NCBI GenBank assembly: GCA_029959195.1
Contig: CP114122.1
Location: 1-64,000 of the forward strand
Source of the DNA: Dictyophora rubrovolvata
Taxonomy: Eukaryota > Basidiomycota > Agaricomycetes > Phallales > Phallaceae
Reading direction: 5' to 3'
Length of the DNA stretch: 64,000 nucleotides
Shown: positions 19,467-31,555 of the stretch, piece by piece
Numbering within the stretch: the first letter of the stretch is position 1
Layout: every line of letters begins with the position of its first letter
The notes under the pieces: generated by a model
Seen by the model: the letters and a program-made list of their open reading frames with translations, nothing else
Databases searched by the model: none
Told to the model about the DNA's origin: nothing
Made by a program: the position numbers and the translations under genes

Positions 19467-22002
19467 CTAAAACCACAAATGAATGAGACGAACATACATA
19501 ATCACGGCTGGTGGCATCTCTGGATCTGACGGCTTCTGGAGAATATAATCCAACCATGCCAATACCTCTGACATCGCTGGTCGCTTCTTGGACTCCAAGT
19601 TCATTAGAGAAGTCGCAATCGCTAGAAAAGCCGCCTGTAAACTAGAGGGTTCACATTGTTCGCAAATCTCCTTGATAGTCGCTCCGCAACTGTAAAGATC
19701 GGCTCGGAAAGGATTGAACCATCCCGAAGTCATCACCTCAGGCGCTACATATCCCTTCGTCCCCACTTTTCCTTTAATTAGCCATTTTTGGCTGAAAAAT
19801 TGACATGATAATCCGAAATCTATCATCGTGAGTCTCTTGTCATCAGATAGTGTCAGATTTTGCGGCTTTATATCCAAGTGGACAATATAGTTTTCGTGTA
19901 AAAACGCGACACCTTCAATGAGTTGATACACGATCTCCAACAGATTATGGGATAATAATTCTTTGGGTGCGCGGAGTGGGAATGTGGTTGAGAGACATTT
20001 TCCGGCGCGTGGTAAAGACACCATTGCGCCATCCATAACGGTCCACACCCGGATTAGACGAATGGCGTGGTTGCGAGGGGAAACAAGGGTCGACAAATGA
20101 TGAAGTATACGTAGTTTGTCACTTTTAGCCTCGACAAATTTAAGAATTTCAGCCGCATCATCTGTGTTTCTATTGTAGATGAGTGCGATATTTGGATGCT
20201 ACAAGTGCAGTGTAATTGTTTGAGGGTTTCGCTAACAATCAAGCACCAAAAGCAACTTACAAAGCAGTCAATAACACCGACTTCGTACTTATATAGGTCT
20301 AGGACTCGCGTTACTTCGTCTGAATTAAAACGCAAGTCATCTTCATCTGGGATATCACCTTCGTCGTCGTTACCATTGCCCATGTTTTCGTCACCTGCGC
20401 CTTCATTTCCTTCAGGTATGTTGGGTAACTCACCCTGGCGGAATGTTTTAGTCCGGAGGGACGAGAATGAAATCATAGACTGTGCGATTTTTGCAAGAGC
20501 TGATAAATGAGATTTTTTTTCTGGATCAATATCCTCTGCCAAAGATTCCATTTCAGAGAGCAAGTTCAACATTTCTAGCAGAAAATGTGAAGCGGCCTCG
20601 GGTTGTTTAAGATCAAATGTCTTCTGGACGATGTTTACCTGAATATGTAACGAGTTGGCATTCACATTTTTACATGGGACTGAGACATACCTTTGCTCTT
20701 GCATCTTTATTCTCCGGTTTCACAATGTAACGATATGCTTGAAGATCCATCGCAAGGTAAATAGCCACGACAAAGAAATTTTTGTCCGATGTTGGCCTGA
20801 GGAGATAACCTCCGGCCCAGGAGAGTGCTATTGCTTGGAGCAACATCCGATATTGATCTGATTCATTTTTAATTGAGATAACTTCTGATATGATTATTGG
20901 AAAGACACCGTTGGTGAATAAGCTCCAGTCATTCCGAGGGGTATATTTTGTAGTAGCTTTGCCGACCTGAATGAATACGGGGAATCTCCAGTCAACATTT
21001 CTGTGTTGGGATTATGTCAGCTCACTTCGCAGGAAAAAACATAGATGTCACTCTTTATAGGCTAATAGCGTTGATTTCGAGAAAGGGTACAAGGCCGTTG
21101 GGTGAACGAAGACGCCGCAAAATGTACTTGCTTTGAAGGCAGAAGACAACCCTTGTGCGACCTCAATGGTATCCTTGATGTATGAGCGCTGAATGTAAAA
21201 CAGAGAGATGTATTCCCTATCATCCTTCAGGGATACTGCATCTTCATCATCGAGGGATTGAAACACCAAGGAGAAACGGTCCCCGAAGCGATTGCGAACC
21301 AAATCCCGGTCTTGTAATGGGGTATTCTAGTGAATCTATTTGAGTTGGGGAAGAAAATCAAAACTGAAAGACGTACCTCAGAGTAAACGCGTAGTCAAGA
21401 GAGTTTATCTTGTATTTCTTGGATATCACCAGGTATCGGGTCATTGGTAAAAGGACTAGGATTGGGTTGGGGATCTGAAGACTCGACTGAATCCCAAAAA
21501 ATTCTAGCGTTGTTCGTGGCCACATCACTGATCTTGAATTAACAGTTGGCCACAACGACAAGGCTTAATCTATCGAATAATTCGGAGTGGTTTGCTTTCA
21601 CGGTTTCGACAGCATCAGCACGCTTGGTTGGTCTGAAAAGTTCTGGGAAATCTAAGCACATCTTTGGGCTACGCAGGGAGATGTCGATGAGCACTCACCC
21701 AGGTTGTATAGCTTCACAAAGCTTCTCTCCTCGATGCATTCGAACAGAAGATCAACAAGTGCTTTATTCTCGCGAAGAAGCTTTGCAGAATTGTCAGGAT
21801 GAATATATTTCTTGTTGACCAGGTTTCGAGAATAAGATGTAAAGAGAATGAGGTAACCAACCACTGCATCCATGTCGTCCTTTGAGGGAGTAGGGAATTT
21901 GAGAATTACTTTGTCCATGGCGTTTTCTTCTTCTTCATTGACAGCTCTCTCATATGTCTTCAATGCCTTCCCTTTCGCGGGGGTGGTCGTTTTCGGTGGC
22001 AT
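19467..22002 (-). CDS. Fungal-type protein kinase with a large N-terminal extension
   Basis: The C-terminal exon carries a kinase C-lobe: HENYIVHLDIKPQN (catalytic loop with Asp, Lys and Asn, but Leu where RD kinases have Arg), TMIDFGLS (DFG), KGYVAPEV (APE) and a helix with DLYSCGATI. AEILKFVEAKSDKLRILHHL may be the VAIK-like strand. Upstream exons on the same strand, from ATG 22002 (MPPKTTTPAKGKAL), give FPELFRPTKRADAVETVK, RNDWSLFTNGVFPIIISEV, NESDQYRMLLQAIALSWAGG and FFVVAIYLAMDLQAYRYIV. The middle block recalls the restriction-nuclease-like domain that precedes kinases in some fungal effector-type proteins, but that link is inference. An acidic linker (DDEGDIPDEDDL) precedes the kinase. 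Introns are about 50 bases. I could not resolve every exon join, so the exact protein is uncertain. The kinase motifs needed for catalysis are present. Confidence 0.7.
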
Positions 22003-23183
22003 AGCGAATGACAGTTGCTGAACAAAGTGACGGTTCGCGATGTCGTCACACCGTTATTTGGTCCAATGCGCTGTTCCGAAATGAAACTCAATCCGGGCAC
22101 TGTTCGCGCTTCCCATTCTCTGTCCATCGCCCAATGTCGGCAGATTTTCTAGTCCATCTTCTGTCTGTCTACGAACAAGGACAACCCCGCTCTTCCTCAA
22201 TACGATGGTCCTCGCGATTGACAGACTGATGCCATTGAGATGTGTCTTACAAATCGCCAGGCGGATGCACACGGTGGAAAGTCTTGTCGATATCGGTACC
22301 ATTAGTGAACATGAAAAATCTGATAACTAAGAAAAGAAGGAGCGGTATTTCCGGCATCCTTTCCAGCTCCAGTTGCACCAGTAGTCCCCCCATCTATCGA
22401 AGGTGCTTCTCCTCGGGTTCCAAACAATATCGTATGTCTCCTATAACAATCTGCCTTGATGATCTACCCCCCATATTGAATGTGTCTCAAAAAGAAGTCC
22501 ACTGCGATGACATGAGAGTAGTCCTGTATATGGATGGACAAGTAAGGACTAATGTCAACTGGCATCGCGGTAAAAGTAGCTGGGCAATAGACAAACATCA
22601 TACAAGTATACTCGCTTTAACCTTTCAAGTTGGATTCATGTCAGAACTTGTTTCACTAGGCAAAGGTCAATTTCAGGATACGGCAGTGCTGGTTAGACAG
22701 GCATTGGTCGGAATGAAGACAGTGGAGGTGTAGCCAGAATGGGTTAGACAGCGGCTAAAAACGCAATGACCATGAGTGTGTGTACTTCAATTCATACTTG
22801 TGTTATATTGATGATGCTGACAGAGATCTGGGTTTACTTTCCAGAGTATCGTATCGTCAACAACTTGCACTTACATGCCAACACCGTGAATAATATAACG
22901 TTGCTATGTCACGGAATTCACCTGTCGTATGCTCTAATGAGCGTCACTCTCTACACTGTAAGTGTCAGTTCTTTCCATTCTAACGACATTGAAAGTATTA
23001 GGGTATTCTTATGGAGTAGCCCAAGCGCAAGAATGGTACTAGATATTATTAGACAAACAAATGTACTGTACCGATGTGATAGCATGCGCATTTACCGGTT
23101 CACCGACTATCAGTTGGTTACTACTGTAATATATTGAGATTATGAGCTATAGGACAATCAAAGTAGGATATACATTGTGATTA
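22003..23183. other. Gap, no gene recognised
   Basis: An open plus-strand stretch of about 160 codons at 22242-22733 lacks codon regularity or a recognisable family. I see nothing else. Confidence 0.35.
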
Positions 23184-26100
23184 TTAGCTATCGCACAACC
23201 AAACTAGAATAATCAACAAGTTCATGAAGCTCTTACACTGACTACTCGCTGCAAAACACCACTCAAAATAAGCGGGCCAATCCTCAAGAACATCACTTAG
23301 AACCTCCCCGTCATCGTTAACTGGGCCGAATTCCTGAATTATAGCTTGACGTATTGTAGCAATATGCCAAGATCCCCATAAGATTCCACGGAGGATATGC
23401 TTGTGGGTACACTTGTCATGCTCGTTTGAGCCGCCATGAACCGCTGGGTGAAAGGTGAACTTGGGGACATAGCACCCATAACAAATGATTTCCGGTTTAT
23501 TCAATGGCACATCTAAACCCCGCAAACCCTGAGCCATGCTATAACCCAACTTTTGATGAGGACACATGAACGCCAAATGCTTCCGTTGGACCACCTTTCG
23601 ATCAAGCCAACATAGCACACACATGCCACTCAATGCAGTCAATGCACTACGAATTCTTTGCTCGTATCGTTTTTTGTGAGCTCGCTCTTCAGATGTATGC
23701 TTCTTTTGCATTGAAATTTGAATAGATGATGACTTGTCGGGGATATGTAACTGAGGTTGTACTGAAGAAACAGAGCCGCGTTGCAAAGATGATGAAGTAT
23801 CGAGTTTGGGCAGACCTAATCGAGTTGTATCAGCTTTTTCGCCAAGCAGCATGGCTGGTTTGACAGCGGTGGCCTTGGATGTAAAAACATCGCCTGTGAA
23901 CCATGGCGAGTCATTTGGAAGTGATACCCGAGAGCGTTTGCTAGGTACCGTCATGCTATATATATATGTATGTTTGTTAGCTATCACGCTAACACTGGCA
24001 AGGACTCCAAGACATGATGCATACCCATGATCATCCTGCATAGCACGTTTCCCCTTCTTAATGCTAGAGCTGGATCCTTCTACATTGGATCCACTGATAC
24101 CGTCAGTACACAATTGTGTTGACTGATTGTAATATGGGGTGCTGTGTATAACAAAATAGGTAGTAACTCTTTTAGATGAGAAGGAAACACCGACCATAAA
24201 ACATGCTCTTCTAATGGTTCATTCATATCTTTGAACCCTGACTGTTGTAAAACATTGTGTCCTTTTTCTCCAGCACTTGTACTCGTCGTACTCCTAATCA
24301 TTGAACTTTAAATCAGTTTGTAAGAAGGGGTGAATGCGGCAATGTTTACTACTAACACGAACCTACGGGGGATCAAACCCTTGCTTAACATGGCCGCTTC
24401 ACAGACGTCGCAGAGTGGTGGAGACGTAGCGCATGATACAGCGACACCATCCATGAACTTGCTGATGGTGACCTTCCGACATTGCTTATCATTGAATGCC
24501 ACCTCGTTGAGCACACCGCATCCGTGCAAGTCTTCTTGTGGAACACGCAGCTTCCCATTCTTTTCTGTAACAAGCAAAGCGAGTCCACCCTCACCATCAC
24601 GTCCAAGTCGGCCAATGTTTTGGACATATGTCAGGGCATCGTGTGGCAACTCGCAATGAGCCACACGTTCAATGTCTTTGAGGTCAATGCCTATTGCGCA
24701 ACCAGTGGTTCCGACAAGGACTCTTCGATGTCCCAACCTAAATGCATCCAGAATGGCCTTCTTTTCCATAATGTCCAATTCACCATAGTAGGCATGTAAA
24801 CCCAACTTGGACGCGATAGCCTTTGCTTGATTGATGGTCCGACATACCACCAAACCAAGCCGACCACTATCCTCGAGTTCCGGGAGCCATTGGCGTACTT
24901 GTTCGACTATTTCCTGAATGACATCTTTACGGGATTCCACTCGCCTGACGACGATCTTAACTCCGCGGTAGCTGGCCGGTTTGCGGAACACTTGAACGTG
25001 TGCTAGACCAAGGTGTGTCAAGAAACGGGGGAGGGTCAATGGCGGGATCGTGGCTGTCAACCCTAAAACCGGTGTGCCGATGGCAAACAAGTACTTGAGT
25101 TCTCCAAGGTAGGGTCGATATGAGATTGCAGTGAGGAGTTCATGAATCTCATCCACCACGATCAGCTTTAAATGCTGAGTGTGTTTGAGGTTCATTATAT
25201 AACCTCGAAACTCGCCTGTAGCAGCTTGCTCGGGGGATACAAAGACAACGCTGTGGTGGCCATTCGGGAGAGTACCAGGCATCCACTTTTGGTATGAAAT
25301 CCTGTATCTCTTACATCGTTCTTCACAATCGAACCGGAGTGCCACAAAAGGCAAGATGACAATGGTGACTTGGGACGGCCAGATGACCTTGGCTGGTAGC
25401 ATCCACAAAAGGGTTTTGCCACTACCCGTTGGCAAAATGGCCAGACAGTGGTCCTTTTGTTTCACGATGCAGCTGAGGGCTTGGGCCTGCTGATCAGAAC
25501 GGAAGTGGGTGTAATTGGCATCAAACTGGTAAAGATACTGTAAGAGTGTAACATCAGGGGTAAAGTCGGATTCGATGTGATGGTTGTTGTTGTTGTTGTT
25601 GGGTTGTGGGAAAGAGACTTGTTCCCGAAATTCCTTCATAAAAATATGACCGACCTCAGCACATGAATCTTGAATTCGCGCCTCAAGAGTTTCGCTGAGT
25701 TGGATTAAACGGGAAGTTAATGTGGCTTCGACATGCTCCAGTATGGTCGCTTGAAAAGCAGATGCTTCTTCACGAAAAATATCGCGAAGCATGGATGTAT
25801 CAAATGCACCTTGAACTGCTGGGACATCTTGACCGGGTTGGATGATATTGTCTGTGTCTGCGCTAGAGTGAACACCCCACAGCTTATGAACACCATGGGA
25901 GTACTAAATCCATGAAATAGGTCAGACAAAAAAAACGAGGAAAACTATATATAATGTGTACGTACCACTCGCAAAGCATTAAGTGTGGTCATGGGTATAT
26001 TGCTGACTTGTCTGACTTCAACACCGTAGTGAAGCCTGGCAACATGTCCACCATGGTTAGCTTGAAGATCACCCATCTCTTCTAAAACAAGATCCGCTGG

Positions 26101-28813
26101 TGACTTGGCTTCACTCTCTGAGAACTGAGAGTTGCATAGATGGCGATAGATGGCGATCAGGACCTGTCGGAGAGCGGAGATGGACATGGCAGAATCGGTA
26201 CCCAGGTGCAGCATTGTTGTCTTGTATAATAAGTTACTGAAAAAGTCACTAGTCCAACGACCTCTCGGCGCAACAAAAAGATAGTTTGCATAATCGTATG
26301 CAATTGATCCAGACAACAAGGATCTTGTGATGATAACTTCCAAGGGTCGAACAGCGAGAAGATACAGCCAGAGTTGCTTGGCACCGCGTTCACAAAAGAA
26401 ATGAGGAGAAACACTCCTTTGGTGGATGATACTTTCAGTTTTCTTTACACGAAGGGTGTTGAGGGCTTCCTTGCCATTGAAGACAATGGACCGTGGGAGA
26501 TTAGGGAGATTCGTGATGGTGGTGGTCATAAACTCAGTGCCGTGTGTGGGTTGTCCATGGGTCAAGTGGGTGGTGATGGCAAACATTTCCAGGAATGCCT
26601 GACAGGATTGGAGCCATACATGACAATGGCCTGCATTCCAAACCCATTGCCCATCGACCAATTCTCCGAAAAAGTTCCGTGATCCTTGTACTTCGAAGAC
26701 ACGAGCCATAAATATGTCATTGGTCGGGGGATATGCATTACGCGTGTCGCCCAAAAAAGAATAACCAGTGTCGCAATTCGAGGTGTCGTCATGTACAAAG
26801 CCGTATAACTTGTCCAGAAAACCAAAATCTAAACCTAAGAAAACTTGTTTTTCAAAACATAAATACACTACATTAAACAAAAATGTATATAAATAAAACA
26901 TACCTTCATCATGCAATATGTTATCCGCATCGTCAAATAAGACGTGTATCATTTCACGCAGATTGCCAACCGATGATCTCAACCCACAGTATACGAAATT
27001 GTTCTTGTACGTGTCTAGCCAGCCAAAATTAGGGATACTGTCCTGACCAAGAGATGTAATATGCAAATACGGCCAATAACCGTATAGATTGCCTAGAGGT
27101 GTCGGACTATGTTGAACCATGAGCATGTGTATCTCGCGCATAAGACTGAATTATCATCAGTAGATATTATATATCATGGTAAATACTAATTGAATGGTTG
27201 CTTACTCATGGTAAAGGACTGATTCGTTTGACATTTGTTTCTGTCTATGTATTTGGACAAGTGCGATGCTCCGGGCCACAAACTGAATAGCAGCGTAGTC
27301 TTGGGTAACTTCTCCGGGCCTCGAAAAAGAGCCATCGTGCTTCCAGTTGTTCCAAATAACAAACATAAATACGGGGTCATGGTCCAACTCTGCTTGGTCA
27401 GGACCAAATCGATACAACAAAAATGAGACCAGGGTCTTGTGAAGAAGATCCAAAACCTCCTGTTCCGTTAACGATTCGTCTAGCAAACCCTCAGCCAAAC
27501 GTATTGTATAACGTTGTTGCCGTACATTGAGGATATTATCCCATGGCGGGGACGTTGTTGCTGTTGCAATGAAAAAATGTGTAACAATGAGTCGAGCCAT
27601 CAGAGCCCCATAGTCATCGAGGGATTTCTCGGTCTCTAGGGGTTTGAATAAATAGCCTGTTGTATCCCTTGTTAAAAGGCAAAGACATGATTAGTAGGTT
27701 TTCGCAAGTATAGTGAGGATACATATACGCTTACTCTTTGATGGATTTGAGCATTTGCCGCACCTGCGGTGGCATCTTAACCAAAATTTGCATTGCGTTC
27801 TTCAGGTACTTTGACATGAGGGACCTGATCCTTACAAAAAGGGGTTCATCTTTAATCGATGAGAAGAATTTGGCGAACGCAGTTGCATCGCGACCTTCAA
27901 AGAGTTTATTCCAACCAAGGTCTTTAACCCATGGTGGCAATTCTCGAGTGGGCATGGTTGTCGGCACAAGCTCTTCAGCATGGTGAACGCATGAACGACG
28001 CCAAACCTCCATAGCATCCGTCGCCTCGGCAGTTTCCAAGGGCTTTCTAACACCTTTCCATACAGCCAACTGGGGGACAAAGAAAAAATGTTGAGCAGCT
28101 CCTACTCTGACCTGTTTCTTGCCTGATCCACGCCAATCGAAACCATGGTGAGCACGATGACGATGGGTTCGCAGAGATGCCCTGGATCGAGTGGCATAAG
28201 AACACTTGCCGCAAATGAACATCTTCTCCATGCGGATGCCTTGTAGAGCAAGCATAAGATCTTCGTCTTCATCATTAGGAAGAAACTTCCGAAATTGGTC
28301 GATAGTAACAAACAACTTGTACTCTTTGATATAATAATCGACAACGGCTTGCTGGCATTTAGGGATGCCATGTTTTCTGTATGCATGAGTTAAAGCAATG
28401 AATGGCGCGATAACCTCCTGACATGCATTGCAGATGAAACAATGGCCTCGTTTGTTGATTTTGAAACCCATCCGAGTGAGTTGTTCGTCGACATAAAGGT
28501 CATGTCGGACAATGTCACGGGATTCTTGGGATTCATCCAAAGATGTTTCTTCGGCAGTGGATTCCTCTGACGACGTGTAACCAGATTCGGGATAAGCTTG
28601 CTTGTGGTCGGATTGATCAACATCAGTAAGTCGGTCCTGTTCATCGGCAATTTCATCAACATAACCAAGTCCTTCCTGTTCATCGGGACTTTCATCAACG
28701 TGGCTAAGGTGGTCCTGTTCATCACCACTTTCATCGTCTCGGCTGGAATCACCACTAACACTACCATCGTGATCTCCAACAAATGACGACCCAGATAACG
28801 GAGAGGACATCAT
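23184..28813 (-). CDS. OrsD-type zinc-finger / RecQ-like DNA helicase (telomere-linked helicase type)
   Basis: Large multi-exon gene. The acidic N-terminus (28.81-28.5 kb) leads into two C2H2-like fingers of the OrsD domain: HCFICNACQEVI...HAYRKH and MFICGKCSYA...RTHRHRAH. A middle region follows (25.95-27.6 kb, with THGQPTHGTEF and EEMGDLQANH), then the ATPase core at 25.79-24.3 kb: LAILPTGSGKT (Walker A), VVDEIHEL (DEIH box), LGLTATIPP (motif III), VGTTGCAIGID and QNIGRLGRDG (motif VI). The C-terminal exons (23.2-24.2 kb) hold a Cys/His cluster (CVLCWLDRK, CPHQ, CYGCYVP). Such helicases are recurrent at fungal chromosome ends and are thought to act in telomere or subtelomere recombination, though the role is inferred. 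All helicase motifs are intact. Introns at about 27.7, 27.18, 25.93 and 24.3 kb join the parts, but I have not verified every junction. A truncated relative lies at the telomere (284-1190). Confidence 0.85.
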
Positions 28814-29955
28814 AATCTGCTAACAACCTCAGCATTTGCGTAGAGCAAGTAGTCTAAAAAAAGACAAACCATACCTATGGAAGTCAACAATATAAAATCG
28901 CGTGAACACAATGGCGTAAGGGTTAGCAAAGAGAGATTAAGATAAAGTAAGAAAGACGTGACTATAAACATTTGAAGAGAAGACTTACGGAGATTGAGTG
29001 GCAAATAAGAAGACCGTAATTCTTAAACACCGGAGAGAGAAGGCACAACAAGTTTGACATTTCCGCATATTCGTGCAGTGCATTGATGAAGAAAAAAGAC
29101 CATTTATTGTAATTATGATTCGTGTGGTGTACAGAACTGGTCCGGAGGTGAGGGTTAATAGCCGGCCATCTTCGACTCTTAATGAATGAAAATTACTATG
29201 TTAAGAAAGATGAGCGATGCAAAGAAAAGAAGAAAGATACTACTTACATGTAAAGAGTAACACATGGACATCGTAAACAGGAATGAAAGGATGGCATTGA
29301 GACTAGAATGTTGCCTAACGGAGCTTGGCTGGGGGGAAAGGATGATAGCGATAGGGATAGCCCATTCCAGTTCAAATTCCGTGCTTCTTACCCTGAGGAT
29401 AGCTTATTAAACGAGTATGTTAGTAATACCAAATGATACGAAGCAAAGGTAAGCTTACCAGGTGAACAATAAAGTGACATGCATGTATGAATGAACAAAA
29501 TTCAATTAAAAAAAACTACGGAACAATCATATTGAGAATAGGGATGGACGCATAAAAAAGAAAGTTAAATACTTACTTTGAAATAGAAACCCATAAATGG
29601 AAACACATAAATAGGAATGCATAAATACCGCCAGCGGTGTCGATAAGAGTGTGTCGAGCAAGCCAGCAAGGTTTTCAAAGTCCGATTCCCACGCTAGCTA
29701 GCACGGGTTACGTCATCTCATTATCACGACATTCAACAAGGTATCGAGAAATATCAGAGCTAGTGAGTTTATAATGACAGCTTTCTCTGGAAATTTGAAT
29801 AAATTATTTGGCGTTTATTAGGACAAGATTTGCCATATATCACAGGGATTCGATTCTGAAGGAAAAGACTTGGCTACACTCTCAGCTACTGTGCCGTTCA
29901 AGTTGTGCCCATGATATCTAACTAAGCTAAGCATGCTCAAAAACGATCAAAGCCA
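28814..29955. other. Gap between helicase gene and SMC1 remnant
   Basis: No gene seen. It contains the helicase gene's upstream region and, at about 29681-29712, the word TCCGATTCCCACGCTAGCTA, which recurs at about 35331-35350. Confidence 0.45.
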
Positions 29956-29959
29956 AACG

Positions 29960-30225
29960 TACATTCACTGAAATCTTGACTGTTTTTTGGAATGGTCTTT
30001 ATAGACAGCCAAAGCCAATGGCTTCTGATAGGTACATTCGCCTTGTTGCGTTTGTTCTTCTCTCTCTTGTTGGTCACCATCTTCGTCAAATTTATGAGCA
30101 AACTATCTTCCACCATAAATCATATCATGAAACTGATTACTTCGAAGCTGAGTACCTTTAACGCCAAAGATAACATACATTAAATTTGATTTTCCAGCTC
30201 CATTTAGACAGATTACACTGGTGGA
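29960..30225 (-). pseudogene. SMC1 (cohesin ATPase) N-terminal fragment
   Basis: The minus strand reads LNGAGKSNLMYVIFGVKGTQ, then LRSNQFHDMIYGGR, then an acidic stretch (DEDGDQQEREEQTQQGE) and LALAVYKDHSKKQSRFQ. This follows the SMC1 head in order: the Walker A region GPNGAGKSNLMDAI, FVLGVKS.QLRS, DLIYRGR, an acidic loop and WVLAVYED...W.FQR. The Ser of SFVLG is deleted and stops interrupt it, so it cannot work. No coiled coil or C-terminal head is nearby. It is a displaced piece of a single-copy housekeeping gene. Confidence 0.75.
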
Positions 30226-30436
30226 CAGACTAGTTGGTTTTGTGATAAGATCAGGTCATCGTGGCAGTAGATTTTTATGGGGTAACTAACCTGGTCGACT
30301 AGAAGTCACACACTTCTATGTGAATTAGAGGCATACGGTGGGTTATTGAACGGGACGTATTGCTTTACGCTAACGAAACCCTATTGAAGAGTCAAATGTA
30401 AGCCCGCGTAAGCCATTGCACACATTCGTGCTCAAC

Positions 30437-30700
30437 ATGGATGTTCACCACCATGACTACGATTCTCACCATCTCTTCGTCTTGTCAAGTCCTAATCTAC
30501 CTCTCTCAAAACATAAACAAGCTATAGGTGTATACTTTGCCGGTGCCTTAGTAAGTCTAATCGTTGCATAATTGGGCAGATACTAAAACATCATCGGTCG
30601 TCCACTTTAGTTTGCGTTGCCTTACTGGACATTCTGAGATGCCTGTGATCTAAGTGCACAAGCACATGCATCTAGTTATACCTGTTCGTTTCGAAACCCT
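30437..30700 (+). pseudogene. Vps68/TMEM50-like (UPF0220) membrane protein fragment
   Basis: ATG at 30437 gives MDVHHHDYDSHHLF, then LPLSKHKQAIGVYFAGAL, a GTAAGT donor, and after a 60-base intron FALPYWTF. The joined GVYFAGALFALPYWTF followed by DACDLSAQAHA resembles the first membrane span of Vps68/TMEM50 proteins (GVYxxGALFALxxWTFxDAxxLSAHA). A TGA stands between TF and DAC at the expected family position of a hydrophobic residue, and the remaining three spans are not found. Vps68 proteins act in endosome-to-vacuole traffic. Fragment of a host gene; moderate certainty. Confidence 0.55.
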
Positions 30701-30869
30701 CGAGGCACTCTCTGTGACCCTGTGCTAATTTGGTGAATTCCAGGATCGCAATGACTTTGAGTACCACTTCATCCCCATCTCCGACTAAATGCGACAAATC
30801 CCTATAAGCTGACAATTAAGACATCCTTCCTTCTCCGACCCTCCTTTATCAGCAAACGACTTTCTTATC

Positions 30870-31309
30870 CTTGTATACCCGTTTGTGGAAATGCCCATAT
30901 TGAAAAGCCAAGATCTGTTTTACTCGAAGCTGGACGAAAACTGACACAACGCTTGGCACAGGAGAAGTTGACACAACTTTTGGAAGAGTACCCTTTGCTC
31001 AAGAAAGTTATGCAGATTTATGGCGCGTGGAGTGCCAAACGCCCTGATAATGCCATAGAGGATAGAAGTAACAATTTGCCTGACGATCCGAGAGATGATG
31101 ATGACAATGATGGTGAGAAGGAGATACTTGTCGCTCCTGTTGAAAATGACGAGGACAGGGACTCCAAAGACGATGAAGATTGCCACGATGACAAGGACGC
31201 TTCTATGAAAGACATAGATGCTGCAAATGCTGATGATTGGATGACAATAGACCGAGGTATGAACATCTTTACGAATTATGGGACGAACCCTTGCTTTGAT
31301 GTTTGACAA
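30870..31309 (+). CDS. Orphan acidic coding piece, function unknown
   Basis: One frame is open from about 30840 to TGA at 31307: EKPRSVLLEAGRKLTQRLAQ, EKLTQLLEEYPLLKKVMQIY, then a very acidic tail (DDPRDDDDNDGEKE, DEDRDSKDDEDCHDDKDASM). The first part looks like a short amphipathic helical domain and the second like a disordered tail. No start or flanking exon is convincing: ATG does not occur early in the frame, so this may be an internal exon of a broken gene. Not recognised. Confidence 0.4.
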
Positions 31310-31555
31310 TAAGTGTAGATGTTATTCTTCGGAAAGACGACCAAAAACAGAAGGAGCAGAAATACTCCGATTTTAAGAGTTCTGCTGTGATGATATCGGA
31401 TGATCAGGGTTTAGAATATCTGTACTCTTCCAACTGTCAATACAATACAACTAACTTTTCATTACTTATGTATCAAAGGAATCCATACACAATCAAAACC
31501 GAATATGAGAAAGATAGTCTCATTTACCAATGGATTTTCTAAAAAGGGTGAATAA

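Noticed and set aside
22242-22733. Open plus-strand frame of about 160 codons
   Set aside because: No codon regularity, no family likeness and no splice context; probably chance, since the gap on both sides looks non-coding.
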